Part shown: positions 36,926 to 44,401 of the stretch, in pieces | How the letters are laid out: every line of letters starts with the position of its first letter | Numbering within the stretch: position 1 is the first letter of the stretch | From: an uncultured Bacteroides sp. | GTDB taxonomy: Bacteria; Bacteroidota; Bacteroidia; Bacteroidales; Bacteroidaceae | Assembly: GCA_900544675.1 (NCBI GenBank) | Contig: UQVZ01000014.1 | Coordinates: forward strand, 22,975-86,974 | Direction: 5' to 3' | Length of the DNA stretch: 64,000 bases | Program-made: the position numbers and the translations under genes | Notes under the pieces: generated by a model | What the model saw: the letters and a program-made list of their open reading frames with translations, nothing else | What the model was told of the DNA's origin: nothing | Database searches by the model: none

Positions 36926-37010
36926 CTTTGGGCAACTCAAAGGACTGCTCGCAGCTTCTTTCGGAAGCAAACGGGGGCGTTCAGGGGGCAACCCCACTGG
37001 CTCATTGGGG
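36926..37010. other. Hairpin cluster, candidate origin of transfer (oriT)
   Basis: Four short inverted repeats lie within 85 bp: CTTTG/CAAAG (36926-36930 with 36938-36942), GCTTC/GAAGC (36954-36958 with 36964-36968), GGGG/CCCC (36985-36988 with 36992-36995) and CCCCA/TGGGG (36992-36996 with 37006-37010). The last is followed by AGTTTTT and could alternatively terminate the cargo operon. Such clusters are typical of relaxase target regions in mobilisable Bacteroides elements. At 37147-37212 a 21-codon frame ending MNENPMN may be a truncated mobilisation gene start. The rest of 36818-37559 shows no gene I can support. Confidence 0.4.
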
Positions 37011-37202
37011 AGTTTTTAGCATGAGCGTCAGCGGTGCGTGAAGAAAACGCCATAAGGAGCTATGGCTTTTGTTCCCAAAAGCCTGCGGCGGTGTCGGTTT
37101 TCCCTTGTCGGTCGGCAGAACGGAAGTCCGTCTGGCCAGCCTACGGATGGCGATACTCACCTCCGTTGCTTCCACAGCAGGCTTGATGATGAATGAAAAT
37201 CC

Positions 37203-37412
37203 GATGAATTGATGAATGGGCGACTTAACATACTAAAAGTCATAGAGATACATGCTCAACATTCTTTCATCAAACCGCTTGTCAAAAGAAAAGCGATGAG
37301 TAAGGCTGTGTCCGTTTTCTCTTTTCATCAGCCATATCCTTTTGTTGAGAGTTTGATGAGGATGTAAACCGCTGTTATTCTTTATGTTTATATATACTTT
37401 CATCAATTCATC
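37203..37412. repeat. 14-bp inverted repeat bracketing an AT-rich segment
   Basis: GATGAATTGATGAA at 37203-37216 is the exact reverse complement of 37399-37412. Shorter TGATGA/TCATCA copies lie between, for example near 37268 and 37326. The segment is AT-rich and noncoding as far as I can tell. It lies inside the integrative element between the oriT-like cluster and the RhuM-like gene. It could bind the integrase, an excision factor or a mobilisation protein; no direct evidence separates these. Confidence 0.55.
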
Positions 37413-37559
37413 AAAATAATAAATAGCACTCATGCAAATTACCATGCCGTATTCCGGCAGACTTGCAGGCAAGTCTGAAAGTTTTGAATTATTGAGAAGT
37501 GAAGATAACGCATTGATGTTCTGTAATATACGACCTAAACAACCGTTCAACAAACCCGT

Positions 37560-37922
37560 TCACAAAACATTTGGCGACGAAAAGAAAAATAGCACTTGTC
37601 TGTCTTTTCGCAAGCACAGCCTTTCCAACAGGGCGTTGCGTACCCTTGCGGCATTGGGTGTGTTGATACGGAAAGCGATTGCCACGACCATTGGCAGGGC
37701 ATACGCCTCCGCACAATAGCCGTTGTGCAGCCTGATGCTCCTTTCCACCTCGCAAGGTTGCAGCGCTCCGCTTTTGTACACGGCTCGGATGGCGGCACGG
37801 AGTGTCGGGGCGATGACACCGAACAGCGTTACCAATTCCATTTCGCTCATCCACACGTTGGCGGTATCGGACGGTACGGCAACACTGCCGCACCCGTCCA
37901 TCGTGATTGTTGTCCGTTCCAT
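37560..37922 (-). CDS. RhuM-like small protein next to the integrase
   Basis: 120-residue protein. The central segment, VWMSEMELVTLFGVIAPTLRAAI followed by a stretch ending in AIAFRINTPNAARVRNALLERLC, resembles the virulence RhuM/KilA-type N-terminal fold found on Bacteroidetes mobile elements. It starts 10 bp after the integrase stop on the same strand, so it is probably co-transcribed and may act in element control. Overlapping frames on both strands are less plausible because this one has family-like composition. Its function is unknown. Confidence 0.7.
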   Translation of the reverse strand: MERTTITMDGCGSVAVPSDTANVWMSEMELVTLFGVIAPTLRAAIRAVYKSGALQPCEVERSIRLHNGYCAEAYALPMVVAIAFRINTPNAARVRNALLERLCLRKDRQVLFFFSSPNVL

Positions 37923-37932
37923 AGGCTGTGCG

Positions 37933-39141
37933 TTATAGGACGAAACGTCCGCTTACCTTGCTTTCAAAGGCGGATATGTCGTTTTCAAGTTTAGCGTTGG
38001 TCACCTTCGCGTAAATTTGCGTGGTGGTTATGTTCGTATGCCCCAAAATCTTGCTTACGCTCTCTATCGGCATACCGTAATTCAATGCCAAAACAGCGAA
38101 TGAATGACGGCTTAAGTGGAATGAAACCGGCTTTTCTATCCCGCATTTCTTCGCCACAGCCTTGATACGCTTGTTCACCATGTCAAGCGAGCCGATATTG
38201 AAAAGCCGCTTGTCAGTCCTGAACGACTCGTAACGTTTGATAATCTGCATCGGGATGTCCATCAGCTTGATTTGGAACGGTACGCCCGTCTTTTGGTGTT
38301 TCGACACAATCCACGGTGTGCCGTTCATTTCCACGATGTTGTCGGTAGTCAGGTTCTTAATGTCCGTGAACGAAATGCCCGTCCAGCACCCGAACAGGAA
38401 CAAATCCCTTGCCAATGCGAAGTTGGGAATGTCCAGTTTGATTGCGCCCAATGCCCGCATCTCATCCTCCGTGAGAAAGCCACGCTCCTTGTGGTCGGGG
38501 TCAACGTGGTACATTGCAAACGGGTTTCTCGGTATCTTGCCGTTGTAGTGCGCCGTGGTGACGATGTGTTTCAACGGTATGGAGTATATCCACACGGATG
38601 ACTGCGCCAGCCCGACCTCGTTTCGCAGGTACAGGCAGTAGTCACGGATGAAATCCTCCGTCAGTTCGTTCATCGCCATGTCCGTCCGCTTGTACTGCCG
38701 CTTGATGAATTCCGCCACGTATTTGCGGACGGTCAGATACTTTTGGTACGTGCGCTTGGAGCGGTCTTTTCCCACCCGTTTGGCAAACGCCTCGTTCTCC
38801 TTGTCAAAGGCTCGCAACAAAGTTTCATACTCCGTTCCGATGCCTTGATAGGCGTTGCGCACCATTTCAGCCGTGACAAACGCCTCACGGTCGGAAAGCC
38901 GCTGGTAATGCTTCGTTATCTGTGCCTTGATGTTGTCAAGGGCATAGTTTACCGCCACCGCCTCGCGGCTCTTGCCTTTCGCCCTGTTGCCTTTAGCATC
39001 CCACAAATCCTTGGAGATACGCTGCTTGCAACTGAACTGTGCGATAGTCCCGTTGATTGTAACCCGTCCCATGATGGGGACAATTCCATTCTTTTCCTTG
39101 CTTCCGTTTACATAGAAGACGGTCTTGAAAGTACTCCTCAT
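37933..39141 (-). CDS. Tyrosine recombinase (IntDOT-like integrase)
   Basis: 402-residue phage-integrase-family protein. It has an N-terminal arm-binding region, a SAM-like core-binding domain (about residues 110-210) and a catalytic domain from about 220. Catalytic residues are Lys284 (KHQKTG), His342 and Arg345 (HLSRHSF), His368 (GHTN) and Tyr377 (IYAKV). The position of the first conserved arginine is taken by Ser257 in TGISFTD, as known for IntDOT of CTnDOT. It is transcribed inward from the right end and should catalyse integration and excision at the 15-bp repeats. Confidence 0.93.
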   Translation of the reverse strand: MRSTFKTVFYVNGSKEKNGIVPIMGRVTINGTIAQFSCKQRISKDLWDAKGNRAKGKSREAVAVNYALDNIKAQITKHYQRLSDREAFVTAEMVRNAYQGIGTEYETLLRAFDKENEAFAKRVGKDRSKRTYQKYLTVRKYVAEFIKRQYKRTDMAMNELTEDFIRDYCLYLRNEVGLAQSSVWIYSIPLKHIVTTAHYNGKIPRNPFAMYHVDPDHKERGFLTEDEMRALGAIKLDIPNFALARDLFLFGCWTGISFTDIKNLTTDNIVEMNGTPWIVSKHQKTGVPFQIKLMDIPMQIIKRYESFRTDKRLFNIGSLDMVNKRIKAVAKKCGIEKPVSFHLSRHSFAVLALNYGMPIESVSKILGHTNITTTQIYAKVTNAKLENDISAFESKVSGRFVL

Positions 39142-39163
39142 AATCCTTGCTTTTTGTTTGGTG

Positions 39164-39171
39164 CAAAATTA
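39164..39171 (-). promoter_or_regulatory. -7 element of the integrase gene
   Basis: Minus-strand TAATTTTG is an exact TAnnTTTG match, 23 bp before the integrase ATG at 39141. The remaining 230 bp to the right attachment repeat contain no gene and should hold arm-type integrase sites. Confidence 0.55.
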
Positions 39172-39401
39172 GTTTACGGGAGTTGTAAAGGCAGAATGTA
39201 AACCTACGCAGAACGCAGAAATAGAGACCGTTAGTGTTAAATGTGCATCAGGTGTTGGGGAATGATTTGGAAGTGCATCTATTGCTGTAATCCGCCCAAA
39301 TCCGTTTTTCCGCCCTTATGTCATTCCGTGCCACCCGAAGCCAAACCCTCTGACCGTCAGTGAGAATGCTCAAATTCGCTTTATTCTGCGTTTTATCCTA
39401 T

Positions 39402-39416
39402 TATTTTCTTTAAAAA
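39402..39416 (+). repeat. Right attachment-site repeat of the inserted element
   Basis: TATTTTCTTTAAAAA, partner of the left repeat at 33263-33277. Codon phase is ATT TTC TTT AAA, matching ATT TTC GCC AAA on the left, so the GH2 frame would be intact after excision whichever central triplet remains. Confidence 0.8.
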
Positions 39417-41582
39417 CATACAGAAGAATTGCCTGTTAGAGTTTTCATTATTGGCAGCCGATTCGAAAACACTCATAGAAAAACAGGTTTGTAAACTGTC
39501 AGAAAAAGAACAACAAACATTAACCACATATTGGCAAAACATCCGGACATGGGACCCTGAACATCCTGACCTTTATCGTCTTAGTCTTAAACTGCTTGAC
39601 AGCATTGGCACAACCGTTCATGAAACTGCTGACTACATAGGTTTCCGCACGATTGAATTCCGCCCTGCCGACGGCATTTACCTGAATGGGAAACGCCTGC
39701 TTGTAAAAGGCACTAACCGCCATTGTTTTGATCCAGAGAAAGGGCGCTCGGTCAGTCCGGCTCTCGACTTGAAAGATGCATTGCTCATTAAGCAAATGAA
39801 TATGAACGCTGTACGTTCTCATTATCCGCCCGATAAACACTTCTTACACTTATGCGACTCCTTAGGATTGCTTTATGTATACGAATTGTGTGGCTGGCAA
39901 AATCATTATAGCGACACCATCGCGGCACGGTTGCTCCCTGAGATGATAACCCGAGATGTAAACCATCCTTGCATTTTCCTTTGGGGAAACGGCAATGAAG
40001 GTGGATGGAATACTTCTGCAGACCGCCATTTTGCAGACTATGACCCTCAACACCGGTATGTAATCCATCCTTGGGCAGATTTCAATGGACTGGATACACG
40101 ACATTACCCAACGGGACAAGACAATGTATACCGTATGGAACACGGGCAAAAGGTATTCATGATGACCGAATTCCTTCATGGACTTTACGACCGTGGTCAA
40201 GGAGCTGGTTTAGAAGGATTATGGGCAAAATTCTGTAGCAGCCCACTGTTTGCCGGAGGTTTCTTATGGGCATACGCAGACGAGGCTTTACACCGGACAG
40301 ATACCGGCGAGATGGATACATACGGACCCAATGCACCAGACGGCATCGTCAGTGCTGACCGTCAGAAAGAAGGCAGCTTTTATACTGTCCGTGAAGTGTG
40401 GTCCCCGATTCAGATAAAGCCGTTCCGGGTAAACAGCTCGTTTCAAGGACAATTCCAGGTGACAAATGGTTTTATATTCAGTTCTCTGAATGAAGCGAAA
40501 ATGAAATGGCGTGTATGGCAAATGCCTCTTCTGGCAGACAAACCTATTTGCCTGGCAGAAGGTGAAGTCAAATTGCCAGCCATTGCACCAAAGGAAACAG
40601 GAACAGCCAGCTTTATTTTACCTGAAGTTTTCCAAGAAGGCGATGTGCTGGAATTAGAAGCTTATGGAACAACAGGCGATACCATTTATACAAAACGTAT
40701 CCCATCCGCACTCCCCAAGCTTATTTTGCAAAATACCTGGGTCAGGCAAAGAGCAAAGGAGAAAAAACCTGTTATCAGACAATTGAAAATCAGGTGATAT
40801 TGAAGGCTGAAAAGAGTCATGCTGTATTCAACCGTACAAATGGCATGCTGCTCCGGCTCTTACATAACGGACAAACCATTCCACTTTCTGATGGACCACT
40901 TCCTGTAGGAATGAAGGCACAACTGAAATCCTCTGCACTCCGCATGCAAGGTGATACAGCCGTTTATTCCGTGAAATATACTGGAGCTATAGATTCAATC
41001 GTTTGGAAAATGACGCCTTCCGGCTTATTAAGTATAGACGCAACCCTACTCAACCACCGGGGAGACTTTTACGATGAAAATGTATATAACTTAGGACTTA
41101 CGTTTTCTTATCCTGAAAAAGAAATAAGCGGCATGCACTGGCTAGGGCGTGGACCTTATCGGGTGTGGAAAAACCGTATCCGTGGCACTCTCCATGGCAT
41201 TTGGCAAAAAGCATACAACAATACAGTTACCGGCGAATACCATATACCTGTGGTTTACCCGGAATTCAAAGGCTATCACGGTGATTTCTATTGGGCTGTA
41301 CTGCAATCTGAAAACATACCTTTGACCATATATACAGAAACTGAAGGACTTTACTTGCGTATATTTACTCCCGAAGAGCCGCGCGACCGCGAAGACCGTG
41401 GCATTTCGGTAAAAGAATATCCGGAAGGCGATCTCTCTTTTTTACTGGAGATACCAGCTGTCAGCTCGCAAGGAACAGGCGGTGAGGCTTCTTCTGTAAA
41501 AATCAATAAAGGCGATGAAGGTTACCGGATAAAAATCTGGTTTGATTTACGGGAGCAAACAGATACAAGAAAAAACAGATAG
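39417..41582 (+). pseudogene. 3' part of the interrupted GH2 gene, with a frameshift
   Basis: The sequence continues the GH2 immunoglobulin-like domain and enters the catalytic barrel. The acid/base glutamate lies in WGNGNEGGW and a candidate nucleophile in MMTEFLHG. At an A6 tract (40762-40767) the frame runs into a stop at 40795-40797, while homologous sequence (CYQTIENQVILKAEKSHAVFN) continues in another frame to 41582. One extra A would restore a single protein. The last part matches the GH2 C-terminal beta-galactosidase small-chain-like domain (WLGRGPYRVWKNR). The gene is therefore broken twice, by insertion and by frameshift. Confidence 0.88.
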
Positions 41583-41601
41583 ATAGACAGAAACAACCCT
41601 C

Positions 41602-41623
41602 ACAAAAAGTGCACTCTTTTTGT
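41602..41623. terminator. Hairpin in the convergent region after the GH2 remnant
   Basis: ACAAAAAG (41602-41609) pairs with CTTTTTGT (41616-41623) around a 6-nt loop. A/T tracts in the arms would allow termination in either direction. It starts the noncoding stretch between the GH2 remnant and the end of the minus-strand lipid operon. Confidence 0.5.
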
Positions 41624-41628
41624 CCAAA

Positions 41629-41714
41629 GAAGATAATCCTCTTTTAAAAAGAAGATAGTCCTCTTTTAAATAGAGGATGGTCCTCTTTTAAAAAGAGGAT
41701 TATCCTCTATTTTT
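41629..41714. repeat. 22-bp tandem repeat, nearly four copies
   Basis: Units at 41629-41650, 41651-41672, 41673-41694 and 41695-41714 follow the pattern GAxGATxxTCCTCTTTTAAA with a few changes. Each unit contains CCTCTTTTAAAAAGAGG-type dyad symmetry across unit borders, so the array can form several hairpins with T tracts. It lies between convergent transcription units and may be a multi-hairpin terminator. The remaining bases to 41852 hold no recognisable gene. Confidence 0.75.
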
Positions 41715-41852
41715 CCCTGATTTCACTAGACACTTTTTTGTTTTATAAACGGAATTAGTAGACACTTCTCGGATAGCCGTACTGTTTCAGCAGTCAGATA
41801 CTCCGGACACGTAGAACCCGACTCTGTTGTTCGGCTTTGCAATGATATATCT

Positions 41853-43172
41853 TCACCGATAATGTTTTCGATCTATTTTCCCATTAAAAGTGCGACATAT
41901 TTTATCTGTTTGTTCATATAACAGAGGCACCTTGTATGCTTCCAGACACGAACGGATATAACGAGCTATTTTTTTCTTATCCAAGTCGTATCCGTCTGCC
42001 AACACCACAAGCAATTTCAAAACATTTCCTATAACCGGATGTTGCGCTGCAACGCAGACACAATCCATAATATCGGGCAAAGCAAGGGCTACATTTTCTA
42101 TTTCAACAGGCGACACCTTGAAACCACCGACATTAATTACGTCATCCGAACGTCCAGACAAATGCAACATTCCATATTCATCGATAAATCCCGTATCATG
42201 AGTGTACATCGTCCCTTTGCGCAATATGGAACGGGTAGCCTCAGCATCACCCGCATATCCTGTCATCAATGTTTTCCCTTCGCAAGCCACTGTACCTTCC
42301 TCTGTAATAAAGACCCGTGAATGCCTCATCGGTTTCCCTAAACAACCAGCCACACACTTGTCGCTATTGTAATTATGGGTACAGACAATGCCCGTCTCGG
42401 TTGACGCATAAGTATTATACAACCTCGTGTGAGGCAACAACCGGCATAATTGTTCCATATCAGCTTGGGCTATTGGCGCAGCCCCTGTTTCAATAAATTC
42501 AATCACATCGGCATATTCCGCCAAACACGGTGCGGCAAACGACATTAATATACGTATACTGGCAGGAACCAAAAAAGTGGCGAATCGGGAGTCCGGATAA
42601 TCAAAAGCAGACAAGAAAGCATTCATATCCTTTATCCCTTCCGTGATATACAGCGTCCCTCCTGCAAGAAAAACCGCCCATACCTTCGAAAGGCTTCCAA
42701 TATGATTTAAAGGTCCGCTAATGATAAAAACCAAACGAGACGAATAGCCCTGGGCTTCCACCAGATTTTCTGCATTTGCAACAATCGCCTCATGGCTTAT
42801 CATCACTCCTTTACTCTGCCCGGTTGTTCCTGTAGTAAACAAAATGTCAGCAGTACCTAAAGGCAAAACTTCCGGCTCCACCTGTGTCTCGATTTTCTTA
42901 AAACATTCTTCGGGCATGTCTGACTCTACAGGGACAACCACTCCTCCCGCCAGATGGATGGCAGAATAAGTTATAAGGAAATCTGCCGACTGCGTTACAC
43001 GTACTACGACAGGCTTCCCTCGGCGAAATCCCTGCGACAGCATTTCGTCTTTACGGCACACAATCTGTTTCCATAGCTCTGCATAAGACATTGTCATCCC
43101 TCCCCATACAACGGCTGTTTTATCGGGAAACAAGTCAACCGTCTGTTTCAAGTGGTATTCGAATGTATGCAT
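41853..43172 (-). CDS. Acyl-AMP ligase (ANL superfamily)
   Basis: 439-residue adenylating enzyme with the P-loop-like motif LFTTGTTGQSKGV, the NTYASTETG motif, the hinge HDTGFIDEYGMLHLSGRSDD and the C-terminal catalytic lysine in FNGKIDRKHYR. It is short for the family but has both subdomains. It should activate a carboxylic acid and load it on CoA or on the ACP encoded 6 bp upstream. In aryl-polyene clusters such ligases load the aromatic starter, and that is the likeliest role here. It is the last gene of the long operon. Confidence 0.88.
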   Translation of the reverse strand: MHTFEYHLKQTVDLFPDKTAVVWGGMTMSYAELWKQIVCRKDEMLSQGFRRGKPVVVRVTQSADFLITYSAIHLAGGVVVPVESDMPEECFKKIETQVEPEVLPLGTADILFTTGTTGQSKGVMISHEAIVANAENLVEAQGYSSRLVFIISGPLNHIGSLSKVWAVFLAGGTLYITEGIKDMNAFLSAFDYPDSRFATFLVPASIRILMSFAAPCLAEYADVIEFIETGAAPIAQADMEQLCRLLPHTRLYNTYASTETGIVCTHNYNSDKCVAGCLGKPMRHSRVFITEEGTVACEGKTLMTGYAGDAEATRSILRKGTMYTHDTGFIDEYGMLHLSGRSDDVINVGGFKVSPVEIENVALALPDIMDCVCVAAQHPVIGNVLKLLVVLADGYDLDKKKIARYIRSCLEAYKVPLLYEQTDKICRTFNGKIDRKHYR

Positions 43173-43178
43173 ATTCTT

Positions 43179-43406
43179 TTATTGTTTTTCTTTCAGCTTG
43201 CCTTCCACCATCTTCACAATGCTATCCAAATTCTTCAAATTCTTAGGAGTGGCATCACGACGGTCAAGCTGGATACCATAATGTTCAGACAACAGCATCA
43301 ATAAGGATGTAATGCCCAATGAATCCAGTTCGGTAAAAATAAAATCTGAATCAAAATCCACCAAAGGCAAAGCGTCTTCGAGCAATATTTTAATCTCTTC
43401 TTTCAT
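43179..43406 (-). CDS. Acyl carrier protein
   Basis: 75-residue ACP-like protein with the phosphopantetheine serine in ELDSLGITSLLML (about residue 29). It overlaps the PlsC gene upstream by 4 bp and sits directly before the acyl-AMP ligase, suggesting it is that ligase's carrier. It is one of three ACPs in the operon. Confidence 0.88.
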   Translation of the reverse strand: MKEEIKILLEDALPLVDFDSDFIFTELDSLGITSLLMLLSEHYGIQLDRRDATPKNLKNLDSIVKMVEGKLKEKQ

Positions 43407-44401
43407 ACAAACATTATATTTTCAGGTAAATGAGTATATTTTTTATATAATTTCTGCAAGGCTGACGGTGCAGGCACCACTACGGAGATTTCGGGTTGTA
43501 CCAAAGCTGTCATCAGACTGTTTACATTCCACTGATCAGCTTTCTCCCCACGAAGGACTGACTGTGCTTCTTTCCGCAACCCAATGGCAGCGTACAATTC
43601 TACTACTAAATGATGATAATAATCAACAGTCTCTATCCGGTAACGTATTTCTTCAAAATGTTCCCGATAATAATGATTTAACCGCTTACAACGCTCCGTA
43701 TAATCCGAACCAAATGTTGTATCACCCGGTTCAATGCGTTTACCTATCTCTATATAAAACCCTCCTTTATTGGCAAAAGCTTTTCCTAACGGCAATACAT
43801 GCGCCGCTCCGTGGATAAATACAGGCAAAATATCGGCGCCAATCTGTTCTGCCAAAAAGAAAGCGCCTTTATGGAAACGTTGGATATTTCCATCAGCCGA
43901 ACGCTTGCCTTCCGGAAATACAACAATTGAATACCCTTTCTCAACAAAAGAACGGAAATAATCCAACCTGCCTTCCCATTCTGTATCTGATACCGAAAAA
44001 AAATCGGCATAGCGCAACACAACTGCCACCAAGGGATTGTTCCAGACCTTATCATGCGTCACAATCAAAATACGGGGTGACAAAATAAGCAAGCACAGTG
44101 TATCCAATAAAGACTGGTGATTGCAGATAATAATGGACCCTTTCCTGAATGTCTCCCCATAAAGATTATTTATATGGGCATACAACCATGGATGGCATCG
44201 GATGTCGAATCTGAAAAACCGCCACATGATTTCGTGAAACTTACGGCGTTTCGCTTCTGTTTTCTTACTTAAAGTGAACCAGATAAAACCACGTACGCTT
44301 CCATAAACCAATTGAGATACATATACTAAGGCAGAAAGCACCATTACCAGTACACGCACAGGAGTCAACGGCAAATCAATATACGGATTCGAGCGTTTCA
44401 T
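43403..44401 (-). CDS. PlsC-type acyltransferase with N-terminal membrane segment
   Basis: 332-residue protein. A hydrophobic segment lies at about residues 14-45. A PlsC domain follows with the HX4D box in NHQSLLD and the acyl-acceptor motif VVFPEGKR. A C-terminal extension of about 60 residues has no clear match. The acyltransferase core is clearly similar to the C-terminal domain of the MMPL fusion in the same operon (shared WNNP, GYSIVVFPEG, FHKGAF and LPLFIHG-like segments). It probably transfers the polyene or a fatty acyl group to a lipid acceptor at the inner membrane. Confidence 0.88.
   Translation of the reverse strand: MKRSNPYIDLPLTPVRVLVMVLSALVYVSQLVYGSVRGFIWFTLSKKTEAKRRKFHEIMWRFFRFDIRCHPWLYAHINNLYGETFRKGSIIICNHQSLLDTLCLLILSPRILIVTHDKVWNNPLVAVVLRYADFFSVSDTEWEGRLDYFRSFVEKGYSIVVFPEGKRSADGNIQRFHKGAFFLAEQIGADILPVFIHGAAHVLPLGKAFANKGGFYIEIGKRIEPGDTTFGSDYTERCKRLNHYYREHFEEIRYRIETVDYYHHLVVELYAAIGLRKEAQSVLRGEKADQWNVNSLMTALVQPEISVVVPAPSALQKLYKKYTHLPENIMFV

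Larger units (their letters stand above)
33263..39416. mobile_element. Integrative element of about 6.1 kb inserted in a GH2 gene
   Basis: Bounded by 15-bp imperfect direct repeats at 33263-33277 and 39402-39416. Removing 6139 bp (one repeat plus the insert) restores a continuous GH2 reading frame across the junction, running DIF-x-KN-IQKNCLLEF. Contents are an AraC regulator, an MBL hydrolase with two radical SAM genes, an oriT-like hairpin cluster, a RhuM-like gene and a tyrosine integrase reading inward from the right end. There is no relaxase or conjugation gene, so any transfer would need another element's machinery. The element is more GC-rich than the flanking GH genes by eye, consistent with horizontal origin. 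Confidence 0.85.

Noticed and set aside
36992..37016. Simple terminator of the radical SAM operon
   Set aside because: A 5-bp stem followed by T5 is possible, but it lies 175 bp after the last gene within a cluster of four inverted repeats. I kept the broader oriT-like reading and mention termination there as an alternative.
37233..37553. A 106-codon minus-strand ORF just after the RhuM-like gene
   Set aside because: Its position could suggest an operon partner, but it covers the 14-bp inverted repeat and the TCATCA motifs, and its composition looks non-coding. It cannot be fully excluded.
37432..37719. A plus-strand ORF opposite the RhuM-like gene
   Set aside because: It lies antisense to the better-supported RhuM-like frame and resembles no family.
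40794..41582. A separate gene starting at 40794
   Set aside because: Its sequence is the direct C-terminal continuation of the GH2 protein, and the frame in use is open upstream of 40794. It is a frameshift product, not an independent gene.
41629..41714. Possible CRISPR array from repeated 22-bp units
   Set aside because: The units are directly adjacent with no spacers and no cas genes are near. It is a simple tandem repeat with dyad symmetry.
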